Assembly: GCA_037043015.1 (NCBI GenBank) | Contig: CM073324.1 | Coordinates: 23,824,097 to 23,888,096, forward strand | Reading direction: 5' to 3' | DNA: 64,000 nt | From: Bryum argenteum | Taxonomy: Eukaryota; Streptophyta; Bryopsida; Bryales; Bryaceae | The notes under the pieces: generated by a model | The model's database searches: none | What the model was told of the DNA's origin: nothing | What the model saw: only the letters and a program-made list of their open reading frames with translations | Program-made: the position numbers and the translations under genes | Part shown: positions 1-10,706 of the stretch, piece after piece | How the letters are laid out: the number at the start of each line of letters is the position of its first letter | Numbering within the stretch: position 1 is the stretch's first letter

Positions 1-225
1 AAGGCCTCGTTGATAAGCTCGGATGTTCACTCGCTATTAATTTTATAAATAGAACTTCGGCAGTAGAGCTAAAGTATAGCCTCGGCAGTAGAGCTAAAGT
101 ATAGCCTCGGCAGTTGAGCCAAGAGATTAGTATATAAGGGACTCTTATTCATTGTAAACCTAAGTCTTGGATCAATATATTTCTTTTGTAGTTTTTGCTT
201 GTTTTGACAGCTAGACTCTTACACA
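1..225 (+). repeat. LTR-like promoter segment, partial at the window edge
   Basis: Positions about 66-117 contain tandem copies of a ~25-bp unit (core CCTCGGCAGTAGAGCTAAAG). They are followed by a TATA-like box (GTATATAAGG near 132) and a T-rich stretch ending near CTTACACA at ~221. Enhancer-like tandem repeats, a TATA box and then a short transcribed end are the layout of the U3-R-U5 part of a plant LTR. No second LTR or coding region of the same element is visible, so this could be a solo or truncated LTR whose 5' part lies outside the window. Family unassigned. Confidence 0.4.
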
Positions 226-385
226 ATCCTTGGTTTGACCACTCTAATGTCTGCGTGACAAGATCAAAGAGATGAACAGCATCACGAATACCAGTACCCG
301 ATTCGCTTGAAATCCTCATACCGTCAGCATGAATGGATCAGACAAAACTACCACATATGTCCAGATGGTGTCCAGCATCGAACAC

Positions 386-401
386 TCCCTCGTGTACGAG
401 G
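386..401. repeat. short palindromic hairpin motif (copy 1)
   Basis: CCCTCGTGTACGAGGG is a perfect inverted repeat around a 4-nt loop. Related copies lie near 611, 845, 2128, 2485 and 7134, always at the edges of repeated or inserted blocks. Two copies have arms that extend into their own local flanks. Confidence 0.6.
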
Positions 402-539
402 GTACAGGTACAAGTTCATAAATTCTGGGTTTTTTTTTTGAACCACCAAAATCACAATTTCGTTCCATCGCCCAGGGGCTCGACGTATGTAGCCTGAGCA
501 GCCACGTAGAACGCGGCCATCACCAGACCCAACAGAGCC

Positions 540-1045
540 AGACTTCTCATCGAGGCCGCCATGACTCCCGAACGTCACGAGCATGAGGATCCGGCCCTGG
601 ACAATGAATCCCGGTGCCATCCTCGTACACGAGGGCACCCCCGCACTTACACACCGCACTCACAAACCTCACACACCGCTCACAAACCTACTCGAACATG
701 AGGATGACAACATCACGAGCATGAGCATCACGAGCATGAGGATCCGGAACGGCTGAGGATGACAGCATCACGAGTATCACGAGCATGAGCATCACGAGCA
801 TGAGGATCCGGAATCCGGCCCTGGCCAATGAATTCCGACAGTTCCTCGTACACGAGGGAGCCTTCGGACACAGCAGCGCGAGCTTACGATGCCACCGTCT
901 GGGGCGCACCAGAGCCCGAGCTCACCTGCACTGAACGCGCCGCCGAAGCTGCTCGCAAGGTAAGACCTGCTCACGAGCATGAGGATCCGGAACGGCTGGA
1001 TCAAGATGATCCGGCCCTGGCCAATGAATTCCGACAGTTCACTAC
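540..1045. repeat. complex short-repeat array (CATCACGAGCATGAGGATCCGG motif family)
   Basis: The motifs CACGAGCATGAGGATCCGG and CATCACGAGCATGAG recur at about 576-597, 697-745, 765-815 and 971-992. The phrase GGCCCTGGCCAATGAATTCC occurs near 821 and again near 1013. The array is much more GC-rich than the DNA around it. Open frames through it are made of the repeat, so I do not call a gene. Origin unknown; it encloses the first copy of the 134-bp duplicated block. Confidence 0.65.
842..975 (+). repeat. 134-bp duplicated exon-like block, copy 1
   Basis: This block is repeated at 2125-2258 with only two base differences. It opens with the CCTCGTACACGAGG hairpin and runs in one open frame containing AARAYDATVWG, then reaches AAGGTAAGACC, which has the form of a 5' splice site. 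The RAYD stretch weakly recalls the end of an AP2/ERF domain, but too little is present to assign a family. The best reading is a gene fragment (exon end plus start of intron) carried in a mobile or duplicating repeat. Confidence 0.55.
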
Positions 1046-1299
1046 AAGGAGAATAGTATCCTAATTGACGAAATTTTGACAGAAACCTGCCAATTGTTCC
1101 GTCAATTAGGAGACCCTGATTCGGTCACTCAATTGACAGAATTCTATCATTCATTTGTCAATTTGGACGAAGTTCCACAATGCAAAAAAATTAAAAATTC
1201 GGAAATTTTGAGGAAACATTTCTCTGCCCGGGCACGCCGGGCAGCAGCGTTGGCACAACGAAAAATAGCACGGGCCCCATCAAGGGGGTAGCGAGGGCC

Positions 1300-1415
1300 C
1301 TACCGCGGGAAACGCGAGCCCTACCGGTGGAGGCTCACAAGTGGTATGTTAGGGGATTCGATCCCTTGACCTCACGGGTATAGTCCAAGTGACTAGCCAA
1401 CTCACCTACTATCCA
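1300..1415 (-). repeat. tRNA-like SINE head (candidate)
   Basis: Read on the minus strand from about 1415, the DNA shows an A-box-like GTAGGTGAGTTGGCTAGT and then, about 35 nt later, a B-box-like GGGATCGAATCCC. This spacing and order match an internal RNA polymerase III promoter of a tRNA-derived SINE. A complete tRNA cloverleaf is not obvious, and the sequence continues into a GC-rich body toward 1260. Other copies in the genome would be needed to define its ends. Confidence 0.45.
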
Positions 1416-1424
1416 ATTTCATGT

Positions 1425-2100
1425 CCGAAGATACCTTTTTTTATATATATATATGCTTTAAGTACAAGTACAGTAGACTTTGAATATTTTTCACGATGTA
1501 AAAAAAAAAATTTCAAATTTTTTTTTTTGAAATATTCTATGCAGGTATTTTTTTATATGTATACAAAATTTCAATTTTTTTTGAAATTTTATTTTATTTT
1601 ATGCTAGGGCCTTTTTTTACTACCGAGTAGACTTTGAATATTTTTCACGATGTAAAAAAACTTTTTTTTTTCAAAATTTTTTTTTGCACTATTTCATGCA
1701 GGTATTTTTCTATATGAAAACCAACCCAAGTGATTTTGTCCAAAACGGAGTCCGGATGAAGAAGTTATAGTTCTTCAAAGTTTCTGCCCTTCATGCAAAA
1801 TGTCGTATTTTGGCATTTTGCATCAACTTTGAACGTTATGATCTCACAAATGGAGAAGATCCAACGGTTGAAAATTTCAGCGGTAGCTCAAAAACAAGTA
1901 AATTACAAGATCCTACGGTTAAAGTCTACAAAAAGTTTTAGCAATTCCATGCTTGTCGTAAATAAAAAAAATTGACAAGAAGTTGACTAGAATTTGACAA
2001 GAAGTTGACAAAAACATTAATAATGTCCAAAGTGACAGAGTTGGGCTGCGGGATGCTGACTTCGTCATTTCGGACATTTTTTTGTCAACTATTTGTCATC
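1425..2100. other. AT-rich relic repeats, no gene
   Basis: The stretch holds poly-A/T tracts and a segment (about 1725-1945) with the phrases CCAAAACGGAGTCCGGATGA and ATCCAACGGTTGAAA. Both recur in the TTAA-type elements elsewhere in the window (25760-25830, 41800-41860, 59140-59165). It is therefore probably a degraded copy of that repeat group. TTGACAAGAAGTTGAC-like direct repeats lie at 1970-2010. No supported coding region. Confidence 0.5.
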
Positions 2101-2124
2101 TCGGGCCCCATTTCCTTGTAGTGG

Positions 2125-2258
2125 TTCCTCGTACACGAGGGAGCCTTCGGACACAGCAGCGCGAGCTTACAATGCCACCGTCTGGGGCGCACCAGAGCCC
2201 GAGCTCACCTGCACTAAACGCGCCGCCGAAGCTGCTCGCAAGGTAAGACCTGCTCACG
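2125..2258 (+). repeat. 134-bp duplicated exon-like block, copy 2
   Basis: Second copy of the block at 842-975, same orientation, differing at two positions and again ending at an AAGGTAAGACC splice-donor-like sequence. Two further short copies of the hairpin or its GGAGCCTTCGGA flank lie near 2450 and 2485. The shared ends coincide with the hairpin, so duplication appears to have started there. Confidence 0.6.
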
Positions 2259-2559
2259 GAACAGGCCAGGCAACGCGAGACTCCGGCTATGGGATACGAG
2301 CGATGGGATACGAGCCACCATCAGAGCGATCGTACGCCGGGCGTGCATACGACTCGTTCCGCGATTGATCACACTACGCTTACGAATCTGGGAAGAGCAG
2401 GCTAGGCAGCATCGTTGAGATTCTATATTGAAGATATTTGAGGTGGTGGGAGGGAGCCTTCGGACCTAGAACTGAGAACATCCTCGTACACGAGGGAGCC
2501 TTCGGATTGAACAGGACCACGACGAGCATTATCACGAAGAGCAGTTCATGAGGGTTTAG

Positions 2560-2900
2560 GCTCATCAGAATGGTTTAGGGTTTGAACAGGTCGATCTTAC
2601 CTCTTCTTGTGTGTCTGTCTCAGTCTCCAATTCGGCGACGAAACTCTCCCTTCCTACCTCTATCGAAATGGGAAAACTTTTCCCACAAGTTCTTAGATGC
2701 TCCCAAAACGAATCCTCTGTCTGAATGCTCACCACGTCGACGTCTGCACCCTCCCTTCCGCGCTCCAACATCGTCATCTCCCCTCCGACTCGGGTTCCTT
2801 CTCCAACGTGAATCTCTCCTCCAATCTGCCCAGCCATTTCTGTGAGGATAACTTGGAACGGAAGAGAAAAAAACTCCTCGCTTCACAAAACAACATAGAA
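2560..2900. other. no clear gene; low-confidence exon-like sequence
   Basis: Both strands are open for 80-90 codons with no recognisable domain. The composition (CT-rich on the plus strand) resembles plant 5' leaders, but no start, splice sites or family match can be supported. Confidence 0.25.
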
Positions 2901-2906
2901 AAAAAA

Positions 2907-3147
2907 TGGCGCGATGGCCCTGCGGATGGCCCATGACTCGGCGCGATGGCCCTGGAGACTCGGCGCGATGGCCCCTGACTCGGCGCGATGGCCCTGGAGA
3001 CTGGCGCGATGGCCCTGAAGACTCGGTGCGATGGCCCTGGAGACTGGCGCGATGGCCCTGGAGACTCGGCGCGATGGCCCTAGAGACTGGCGCGATGGCC
3101 CTGGAGACTCGGCGCGATGGCCCTGGAGACTGGCGCGATGGCCCTGG
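2907..3147. repeat. minisatellite A, ~21-24 bp unit (GCGCGATGGCCCTGGAGACT)
   Basis: About ten tandem units share the core GCGATGGCCCTGGAGACTCG with small length changes. Open frames on both strands through the array are products of the repeat, giving low-complexity peptides. The array passes directly into a second array with an unrelated, shorter unit at 3148. Confidence 0.85.
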
Positions 3148-3255
3148 CATGGTATTGAGCATGGTATCGGGCAGGGTATCGGGCATGGTATCGCCCATGG
3201 TATGGACCATCGTATCTGGCATGGTATCGGCCATGGTATCGAGCATGGTATTGGG
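3148..3255. repeat. minisatellite B, ~12-bp unit (CATGGTATCGGG)
   Basis: About nine units of a 12-bp motif CATGGTATCGRG follow minisatellite A without a gap. Because 12 is a multiple of three, the antisense frame gives a periodic D-T-M-P pattern. I do not consider this a gene. Confidence 0.85.
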
Positions 3256-3363
3256 ATTCAGCTAATTTCATTCTGGAGGGGATTGCCAACAAGTGCACAC
3301 CAATGAATGAATGTCATCTTAGATGGTGCCCCGCAAGGTGGATGAGACATCTCCCCAGTCACT

Positions 3364-3590
3364 ACACTAAGTTTGGTAATTAGTGTTAGATTCACTAATT
3401 TACATAAACACGTTATAAGTTTTTATCGTTGTTCAATAATTTTACCCACTATATTGGCCAAGATGGGGGTCCTTAAATAGTATCAGAATCAATGATCTTG
3501 GTAAATTTTTAGAAACAAAAGTAAAAACTTATAGCATTTTCAAATCTTATAATAATCTAACACTAATTATCAAATTTAGTGAATTTTGGT
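3364..3590 (-). mobile_element. MITE with ~32-bp inverted ends, copy 1
   Basis: The left end CACTACACTAAGTTTGG is matched by an inverted right end near 3565-3588 (CTAACACTAATTATCAAATT). The interior is similar along its whole length, in opposite orientation, to 45732-45961. The outermost bases of the right end have decayed. It has no coding capacity. The ends could be read as CACTA-like, or as TA plus CACTAAATTTG (Tc1/Stowaway-like); the target duplication does not settle this. Confidence 0.75.
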
Positions 3591-3899
3591 TTAAATGATT
3601 GTGAACTACCAAAAGAGTATGAAGGTTGTTTTATACTCATTTATTCGGCACCTGAGAGAATGCGGAACGGTTTACTTTTACACTCTACTTATACACTAGA
3701 TTATAGATTATTCATATCTTGTTTGTTGGATTTGTGACTCTTACCTTTATGGAGATTCAGATGAAATGATTTTTATGAAGCAACCATAAGGGTTTATCTA
3801 CAGGGAGATGGAGAATATGGTCTATTTACTTAACAAAATTGATTTTATACAATCTACAAGGATGTGGAAAGAAAGTATCAAGTTTTTTTTATCCAAATT

Positions 3900-4590
3900 T
3901 CCAAGTACTTAGATTAGGCAAATAGAGAAGTTAATGTGCAATTGAAAAATTACCAATTCATCCGAATCAACTCCTTGGTCTTCATCGTCATTCTCGGCGT
4001 GGCGAGAATCACTCTGGGAAGTGCAATACTTTGAAGCAGTAGAGAAGACCTCGTCTATAGTGTTCTCGCAATCTTCCTCTACTTTTTCATACTCATCGAC
4101 CTCAAACACTCTCTAAGTTAGTGGCTCGTCTAATACACCTCGGTTGGAATGGGGTTGGCTCGCCCGCTCCGCATTCCCTTCAAGTTCAGCGCTCCTCTCT
4201 TGATCCATCGCATTTGGATTGAGACATTGACTCTTTCCTCCTCAACGCCATCCGCTGCTGCTGTTTAGAACCACTAAACTTCAAACCTCCTCTCTTCTTC
4301 TTCCGTTTTTGTTGAATGTCTGCACTACTCTCTGGTATTTCAACTATGTCCTTCATGTAGTCTCTAGAACTGAGAACACCACACAAGAAAACAAGAATAC
4401 AGCTCTAGATGTCCACTACTTTAGCTCTCAAGATTAAATGATTTTGAATCCTTGCTCCACTCTTACTATATACCTTGTCCCCGGAACTCAGATTCAATTT
4501 TAAAATATAATAAAATAGATCTACAGCCGGCGCACCCGTCATTCCAATCTTGAACATCTGACATCCTCTATGTTTCCGGCTTAACATAGG
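3900..4590 (-). other. three short minus-strand open segments, unassigned
   Basis: Minus-strand open stretches at 3909-4109, 4186-4386 and 4405-4587 encode an acidic segment, a lysine-rich segment containing KRKKKRGG, and a segment with no motif. They sit beside the transposase relic and could be exons of a carried gene or of an accessory element protein. I recognise no family and cannot define splice sites. Confidence 0.25.
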
Positions 4591-5592
4591 ATTATAAATT
4601 CTATCTTACGCTTAAGCACTAAGAATATATACGCGTCTACCTGACAATGACGGCCGCCGCACCTTTACACGTTTACATAACACCATTGTGTGATCTGCAA
4701 AAATCCAAATAAGGCTATTTCTAACTCAATGTGACTTACTTTTTGTCATGTAGCAAACTTTCAAACTTACTCAGTCAGCCTTTGGAGGTGGAGTATACAA
4801 ATGGTTTTATTTATACTAATCTAGGGTTAGAGGTAATAACTATTCAAAATACATATACTTCTGCAAAAGACTTCCATTCTCCTTTCTACTATTGTCGTAC
4901 CTCGTTCTATCATCATGGCATCCTCGTCTTGAGCTTACTAGTCCGAACGTTGTCGAAATTCTCTCTCCCCCGGTGCTCCAGCCTCCTCTACGCATACCAA
5001 AGCAGGCCCCCAAGGAGTAGCTCGTAAGAATCGCTCAAGTGTTATCAATTAGATTCGGGTTCGATTCGTCGTCTTTGTGGTTAGAGAAGGACGTTGTAGA
5101 CCCTATCACCTTGAACGTCATGTATTCCATGGTTGTTGAACCTAGTCCAGTGCTTGTGAATGAGAAGCAAAGTCGGGATCTTAATACCGCAAGTACCGCC
5201 TATACGGATTGTCGAATCTATAATGGTCGCTTCAATCGCCCCATCAATTTCCCCGTAGTTCCTCTACTCATCAACGATCACTCCCGTTCTACGTCGTATA
5301 AAGGTCGAACCATGTGAACGTGTTAGCATAGACCTTACCGAGTCATCGATGACGAGCGCAACACTTCGGTTCCAAGTAATTGTTCTCCTCTTCCGCTTCA
5401 ATCCCCGTCTACTACATCTCAATTGTCTACCCCTATCCTCAACAACATTCCTCACAAACGTCAAAACCCAAAAACATTCTCGCCGCCTCCTCAAGTTAGG
5501 TAGTATGCCCGATGAGCAAGACGATCTTTGAAGAAACTAGATTATGCTAACATCCAGACAAATCCGTGTAGTTAGTTTACCACCATCTTTCA

Positions 5593-8500
5593 ATGGTGAC
5601 ATTCTCTTCATTCTTCCACCCGTTCTTCTATCTCACTGCTAACAAAAATGCAAAATCCATGGATGGAATGGATAAACGTTACGACGGACACTTATGGACT
5701 AAAACCATGACCACTAACATCTCCAACACCATGAGCTTGACTTTCAGATCTTCTAATTGTGTTGGTCATGTCCAGCGTCGCAATCAGAATTGTCCATTCT
5801 TGCAGAGACCTAAGCGTGCAGCAGAGGTGAACGAAGTTGAGTTCGATGGATCCTCTAAAGACCCATTCGGAGTTGGTGGACCACCTCCTTCCGCATCCAC
5901 GATCGTCTGCAGGATTTGTAAGGAACCTCCTATTTGCGTTGCCACTTGTAAAGCTAAGATCTATTATATTTTTGGTGATGAAAACCAAGAGCGTGCGTGC
6001 GTTCATATCGGCAATCACGACCACCCTGTCAAGGTTGGGGATTACAGAGGTACACGGAGCAAGATTGACGAGTTGATTGAAGAACATGTCGAACGCAATC
6101 CACAGGCTCATGTTTCTAAGATTGTTATGGAGGCCAGCAGAGACCTTCTAGGAAACTACATTTTACGTCAAGAGGACGAGCCTCATACCCACCTATCTTT
6201 GAAACAACTAGAGCTTGTGTTCGATAGTTGTAAAGACCTAAACTCTCCAAGTATTAGAAACCGTGTCTACACGTTCAGGTATTTAAGGCGCTATGGAGTC
6301 ATGGACGGTATTACCAAACTCGGAGGGCTCGATGGTGGGCCTTTGTTCAGCGTAACATGTTTCGGGGCAAGGAAACGACTTGGACAAAGTCTTCATTTTC
6401 AAGATGTCGAGTTGGCCCCGCTAGTGGAGTGGACCTGGTCCGGCGGATGCAACCTGGTGGTGACCTAGAGCATGCTTGGATGATGTTTGATCACGTCAAA
6501 CGTGTTATCCATCGGCGACTTTGGCGTGCGCACGTGTGCGACTCGATTACCAACGAGTACTTACAATTGCTTGTTGTGATTTTATGTCCGAGGATAGAGA
6601 AGCTCAAATTGTTTTTGGAAGAATCAACCATGTGATGTCAAGAAATGGGGTCCCTAAGCCTCACTTTCAAGGTTTCATGGGCGATAGTGCACAAGCCAAT
6701 TGGAATGCGGTCCGGATCATATACGGTTCTCAACCAACCCTACCGTGCCCATGGAAGGACAAGAGAGGACGTGCTTCTTCCATTGGTCTCGATCGCTGAG
6801 AAGCACACCAAGCAAAGACATTCGCCATGAACTACAAGACCAACACAAGCATTTGTGTCTTCAATATAAAAATGCCTCGTCCATGGAAGAGGCCGAGACA
6901 CGCTATTTGGGAATCAAAGCATGGTGGACGTCTTCACGCGCCGCCTCCGGGATGGAGTGAGACATTTGGGGTTTTGGCTCGCATTCGGCATTTTCGATAT
7001 CGCGCCAATGGGGGGTTTATGGAGCTAGTAAGTTCAACCTTACGTGATTCTATGAGTTATGCCTTTTACTACTCCAAAGAAAAAGTAAATTTTTACTCAA
7101 TTTTTTAATTTTTTAAAAAAATCTATATTTAGGAGGCTCCCTCGTGTGCGAGGGAGCCCCTATCTCCCAAATGTCTTGTGACTTTTCTCATCCTCTGTGA
7201 CCAAAACTTGATGTTCTTGAACGTAAGAAAAACAATACACTCAAGAGGAGTTAGCGGAGATGCCATCTTGCAATCTTGCCGAGTCCGTACACAACAAATG
7301 GCTTCAAGCTTCGGGCAACAAAGGTGGAGACCTGTACGTTGCAGCCGTGGACGATTACATTCGAGCCTTCTTGCAAGTGGTGGCTTATTACCGCACTCCT
7401 CAAAGGCGGAGCGGGTGGTTACGGACCGTCGAGGAGGAACTTCGACTTGAATGCCCCAACGACGTGCGCACCGCACTGGAGATCCTTCCTCCCTCAACAA
7501 GGCAGTCCTCGAGATGCCTGGAGCCGAAGAGTTCTGCACTCGGTTCCATGAAACGAAAGGCAGATGTTCCCATTGGTGCTGAAGAAGAAACTCATAGACC
7601 GGACACTGTGAACTTCTCCCGACCTAAGGTAGGAATTAGAGTTACTCGAGCACGAGCTCATACTTTGAGCACAATTCGTGAAGAACATGAAGTGGAGGAA
7701 AGTCCTGCTCAACCTTTGAGCTCCGCTGGGTCTGATATTTGTGGCGTTAGTGCCGTGCAAGAGACTCGAGTGAACGAGAAGCTATGGCATATTGCCCGTG
7801 TCGGTAAGCATTCCGCTAAAGCATGATGGGCACGAGATGGTCAGAACTAGGAAGAAATGTACCGCCCGGATAGTCCTAAACGGGAGGAGCACCCTGACTC
7901 AACTTACACCGGAGTTTGGAACCACCTCGAAAAAGCTCCCGCAAGGTGGTACAAGAGTTCTTCTTCTCGCGAGATGATATTGAGAGGTGCGTGAAGGGAT
8001 TTCGTCGTAGGTGGATTGAGCCCTTGAATGAGACGGATGAACGACCGCCTATCCCTTTGGTTTGGCCGTGTGAAAATCGGGACCAATCTCACGCGTGGTG
8101 AAATTGATGCATTGAAGAATGCCGGTTTCAACTTCCTCAAAAGGAGCGTGTCCCCCAGAAACCGAACGTTTAGGAATGGTGCTCCACCTCGTGATTTATC
8201 AAATGTTCCTGTACCGGATAACGCAGATGTTTTTCCGAAGACGCGAAACTCCAAGACCATCCGTCGCTCATGTCCGATGACCTCGTCAAGCAAATGAAGA
8301 ACATATACTCGCCAAGGCGATGAAGGCAACCATTTTGAAGGTGACTATGATCCCGAACCCGGTTTTGGGTGTGTGGTTACGTTGCAGTCTAAACCGCCTC
8401 CGACCGAGTCGATCTATCAAGTCTCGATCAGCTCGTTCCCGGAATGCAATTGCCCAACATTCAAAGAGACAATGGCTAAGTTAGGTAGACGTGGGAACCC

Positions 8501-8600
8501 GTATAAAAACTGCAAGCATCTCTACTTTATTCTAGAGTCAGTCTGCAAAACTAGATGTCGAAATGGATCTCTTCATGCATGCGGCTACCCTTAGTTTCAA
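5593..8600 (+). pseudogene. MULE-like transposase with SWIM zinc finger, multiply frameshifted
   Basis: Seen in order on the plus strand are: a Cys-rich N-terminal region (CRICKEPPICVATCKAK, frame of 5593) followed by ACVHIGNHDHPVKVGDYRG; a catalytic-type segment (frame of 6521: ACCDFMSEDREAQIVF, then FMGDSAQANWNAVRI); a segment with MEEAETRYLGIKAWW (about 6860-6940); ESVHNKWLQASGNKGGDLYV (from about 7278); and a SWIM-type CxC...CxH finger (CNCPTFKE ... NCKHLYFIL, 8440-8530). This order, DDE-type domain then SWIM finger, is that of Mutator-like transposases. The frame changes at least six times with stops between, so it is inactive. A hairpin at 7134-7157 separates the two halves and may mark an intron or insertion. 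Terminal inverted repeats were not found. Confidence 0.68.
7134..7157. repeat. perfect 10-bp-stem hairpin inside the transposase relic
   Basis: GGCTCCCTCG and CGAGGGAGCC flank a 4-nt TGTG loop. It is the same hairpin family as the CCTCGTACACGAGG copies at 386-2500, here with stem-extending arms, and lies between the catalytic and C-terminal parts of the transposase relic. Confidence 0.6.
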
Positions 8601-9140
8601 CGAGGTCAAGACAATTCTCGAGAGGGGGGTACTAGACCACGTTACTTCTTAGTTCACCCCATTCACTTTATTTACTAGTTTACTCTCTATAGTTTTTCGT
8701 ATTGGCTAGACCTATAAACATTATGTAACACGATATATCTAAACATTAATATATTTATATGAATACCATGTTTTCCGTGTCACAGTCGTCACTAATTTTG
8801 GATATATGATGAATTGTCCAAGTGATCAAACTTGGTTCAATTTGTTGTGAACAACGTGTCTTCACCACAAAAAATCCAAAGTATATGCCCAAAAATTCCA
8901 CGGTTATAGGTACTCAGATCCACGGTAATAGGTGAGAATCTTGAAAATATTCTTGAAAATATTCGTTTTTTAAATTTTTAATAATATTTTTAGTATTTTT
9001 TTTACTATTAATAACTTTTCCTAGCTAAAAAATTTGAAATTCAGCGCTCACCGCTCGCCGCTCACCGCTCAACGCTCATGCCATAGTAACGTCCTAAGCA
9101 ATTTTTGTGCATGGGGAAAGTTAATGAATGAAAGGATAGT
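8600..9140. other. AT-rich, no gene seen
   Basis: This stretch holds poly-T tracts near 8965-9010 and a short tandem of CGCTCACCGCTC near 9045-9078. I see no open frame of note or transposon ends. Confidence 0.5.
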
Positions 9141-9197
9141 CAAGTGGTGAGTTCTCTGCCGCTTCTGAGCCTTTGTAAAGTTTGTAGAGGGGAGGAG

Positions 9198-9645
9198 TTG
9201 ATGGAGAGATCGATGATATACGCGGCAGTCTTGGTGCTAATGCTGGTGCCAGCGTCGGTTCCAGTGATAGCAGCAGTTGACAATGTGGCATTCCAGTGGA
9301 CGGACCTGTTAAACACACTGATGTGCTCTCAATTCGCCGCGCTGTTAACCGCCGGCATCCAGCAGCAGCTCCACCTCTCTCAATGGCACTGGCTTCTGGC
9401 CTTTCGGGGAATTGGAGGCGGCACCAAAGAGGAGGCCTTGGTGCGCGGTTATTCGTACGCTAGTTGGAAAATCCTCAATCACTACTTCCCATTTGCCCTG
9501 GTACCGACATCCAAACTCGCCCTCTCAATTGTGACTTACTCATGTATCATTGCCCTCAGCACGAGTTCGAAGTCCCTCGTAAGGCTTCCATGTGGCGTGT
9601 TGGACGACATGACTCACGCATCGTGCCAAAATGAACACTTTACAG
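9198..9645 (+). pseudogene. vanadium-haloperoxidase-like gene, 5' part (interrupted)
   Basis: The ATG at 9198 opens a signal-peptide-like start (MERSMIYAAVLVLMLVPAS, then VPVIAA), followed by VDNVAFQWTDLLNTL and, later, KEEALVRGYSYASWKILNHY. These fit the N-terminal helices of PAP2-type vanadium-dependent haloperoxidases (W-N-LL ... A-Y-L-FP). The region between them reads better in another frame (9330-9410), suggesting a frameshift. A possible splice donor TACAG|GTCAAT lies at 9645/9646. The Copia element starts 62 bp later, inside the presumed intron. The 3' part resumes at 14600. Family recognition is from memory of the pattern; no search was run. Confidence 0.5.
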
Positions 9646-9702
9646 GTCAATATATGCTGCTGGAATAAGATATTCTGATGGTCAAATGTTCGTTAGAATG
9701 TC

Positions 9703-9707
9703 AGATT
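9703..9707. repeat. 5-bp target-site duplication (AGATT), left
   Basis: AGATT directly precedes the TG start of the left LTR and recurs directly after the right LTR at 14496-14500. Five bases is the usual Copia duplication length and fixes the outer ends of the element. Confidence 0.85.
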
Positions 9708-10054
9708 TGTAAATTGTACATTCAAAGTTGATAGCCTGAGCTAGTGGGAGTGTTGGATGAATCTCATCCTATCAACTTGATATCATCGAGCCAACTGGAT
9801 ATTCGTCCATTAAGCAGTTCAAATAATGGCGCGCGCGGCAGAGGAGATGTCATTGTCAGTAGAACGTTCTCTTGTATCGTAGCATGTCTCTGAGTGCTCC
9901 AAGTGCTCTGAGTATGAGTAGATAGAATGATTTTGATGTGATTGCAAAATGACCAAGTACTGTGCGTATGCACAACGTAACTCTAATAAAGAGATTCTCT
10001 CAAGCCTTTTAGTTGAGTGATTATTTGTATGTCTTTGTGTAGTTGAATAGTCTG
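9708..10054 (+). repeat. left LTR of Copia element, missing its last ~11 bp
   Basis: Starts TGTAAATTGTACATTC and matches 14139-14484 with only a few differences, so the insertion is fairly recent. The copy stops at GTCT, where the right LTR continues AAAATTTCACA. Here the sequence instead passes into inverted gag DNA. An AGTCT shared by both sequences lies exactly at this switch. Confidence 0.85.
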
Positions 10055-10620
10055 TCTTCGAGATAATCAGCGGTCTGCTTTGATTTCTTGATATTAGCCC
10101 AGGCTGCGATCACGCTGTTGAAGCTTGGCGGTAGACTAGAAATGATTTTTGACATAATCATAGATTCAGGAACTGGATGGCCAAGATCAGATAGCGTGAG
10201 AGCCATCGACTGAATGTTATGAACATGCGATTGAATGTCATCGTCCCTCGTCATCCTATAGTCGTAGAATTTGGCTTGAATGTTGAACACGTTCTCCTCT
10301 GTATTCTTCAACTGCAATGCATTGAGTTTTCTCCACATCATCGTAGAAGTCTTGCAGTTGGTAAGCTTTCCGAGAATTTTCGATGTGAGGCTGCTGCAGA
10401 GGATATATCGTGCTGTCGCATTTTTGTCGTCCCATTCTTCTTGGCTTCTCTTGATCTCTGGTGTTACTAGTTCTCCTTCTGAAGGCGCAGGTCGTGTTTC
10501 CTCTCCTGATACTACTCTTAACAGCTTCTTTGCTTCGAATAGGATCTCGATCTGAAATTTCCAAACTGAAAAACCTTCACCGTCAAAAATCTTCACACTC
10601 GTATGCTCCATCTTTTCCAT
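10051..10620 (-). pseudogene. Copia gag, N-terminal block (inverted)
   Basis: The ATG at 10620 (minus strand) opens a UBN2/Copia-type gag: KIFDGEGFSVWKFQIE at the start, then ILCSSLTSKI, TMMWRKLNAL and ISSLPPSFNSVI, in the order usual for plant Copia gag. About 190 residues are present before the frame runs into the antisense of the LTR. The zinc-knuckle part is not here but in the next block at 11800-12050. The sequence upstream of the ATG (10621-10708) is the element leader with its primer-binding site, also inverted. Confidence 0.85.
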
Positions 10621-10682
10621 CGCGTTGATTCGCTTCTGTACTAACTAAGTATCAAGATAACTAACGTATTGCGCAACAGTCT

Positions 10683-10706
10683 GTGCGAATGCGTGGGCCC
10701 GTAACC
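10683..10706 (-). other. primer-binding site, half-tRNA(iMet) type (inverted)
   Basis: On the minus strand the LTR-end-like TTTCACA is followed at once by GGTTACGGGCCCACGC. This resembles the complement of the anticodon-arm part of initiator tRNA-Met (…GGGCCCATAACC), the primer used by Drosophila copia as a cleaved tRNA half. It does not resemble the usual plant TGGTATCAGAGC site. The match has small differences and is made from memory of the tRNA. Confidence 0.55.

Noticed and set aside
2620..3246. 208-codon minus-strand open frame
   Set aside because: Most of it is minisatellite read in a stop-free frame; no domain, start context or splice evidence.
9751..9760. TGTTGGATGA taken as the start of the Copia LTR
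   Set aside because: The two copies match for another 43 bp upstream, and only the TG at 9708/14139 gives a matching target duplication (AGATT) and inverted ends.
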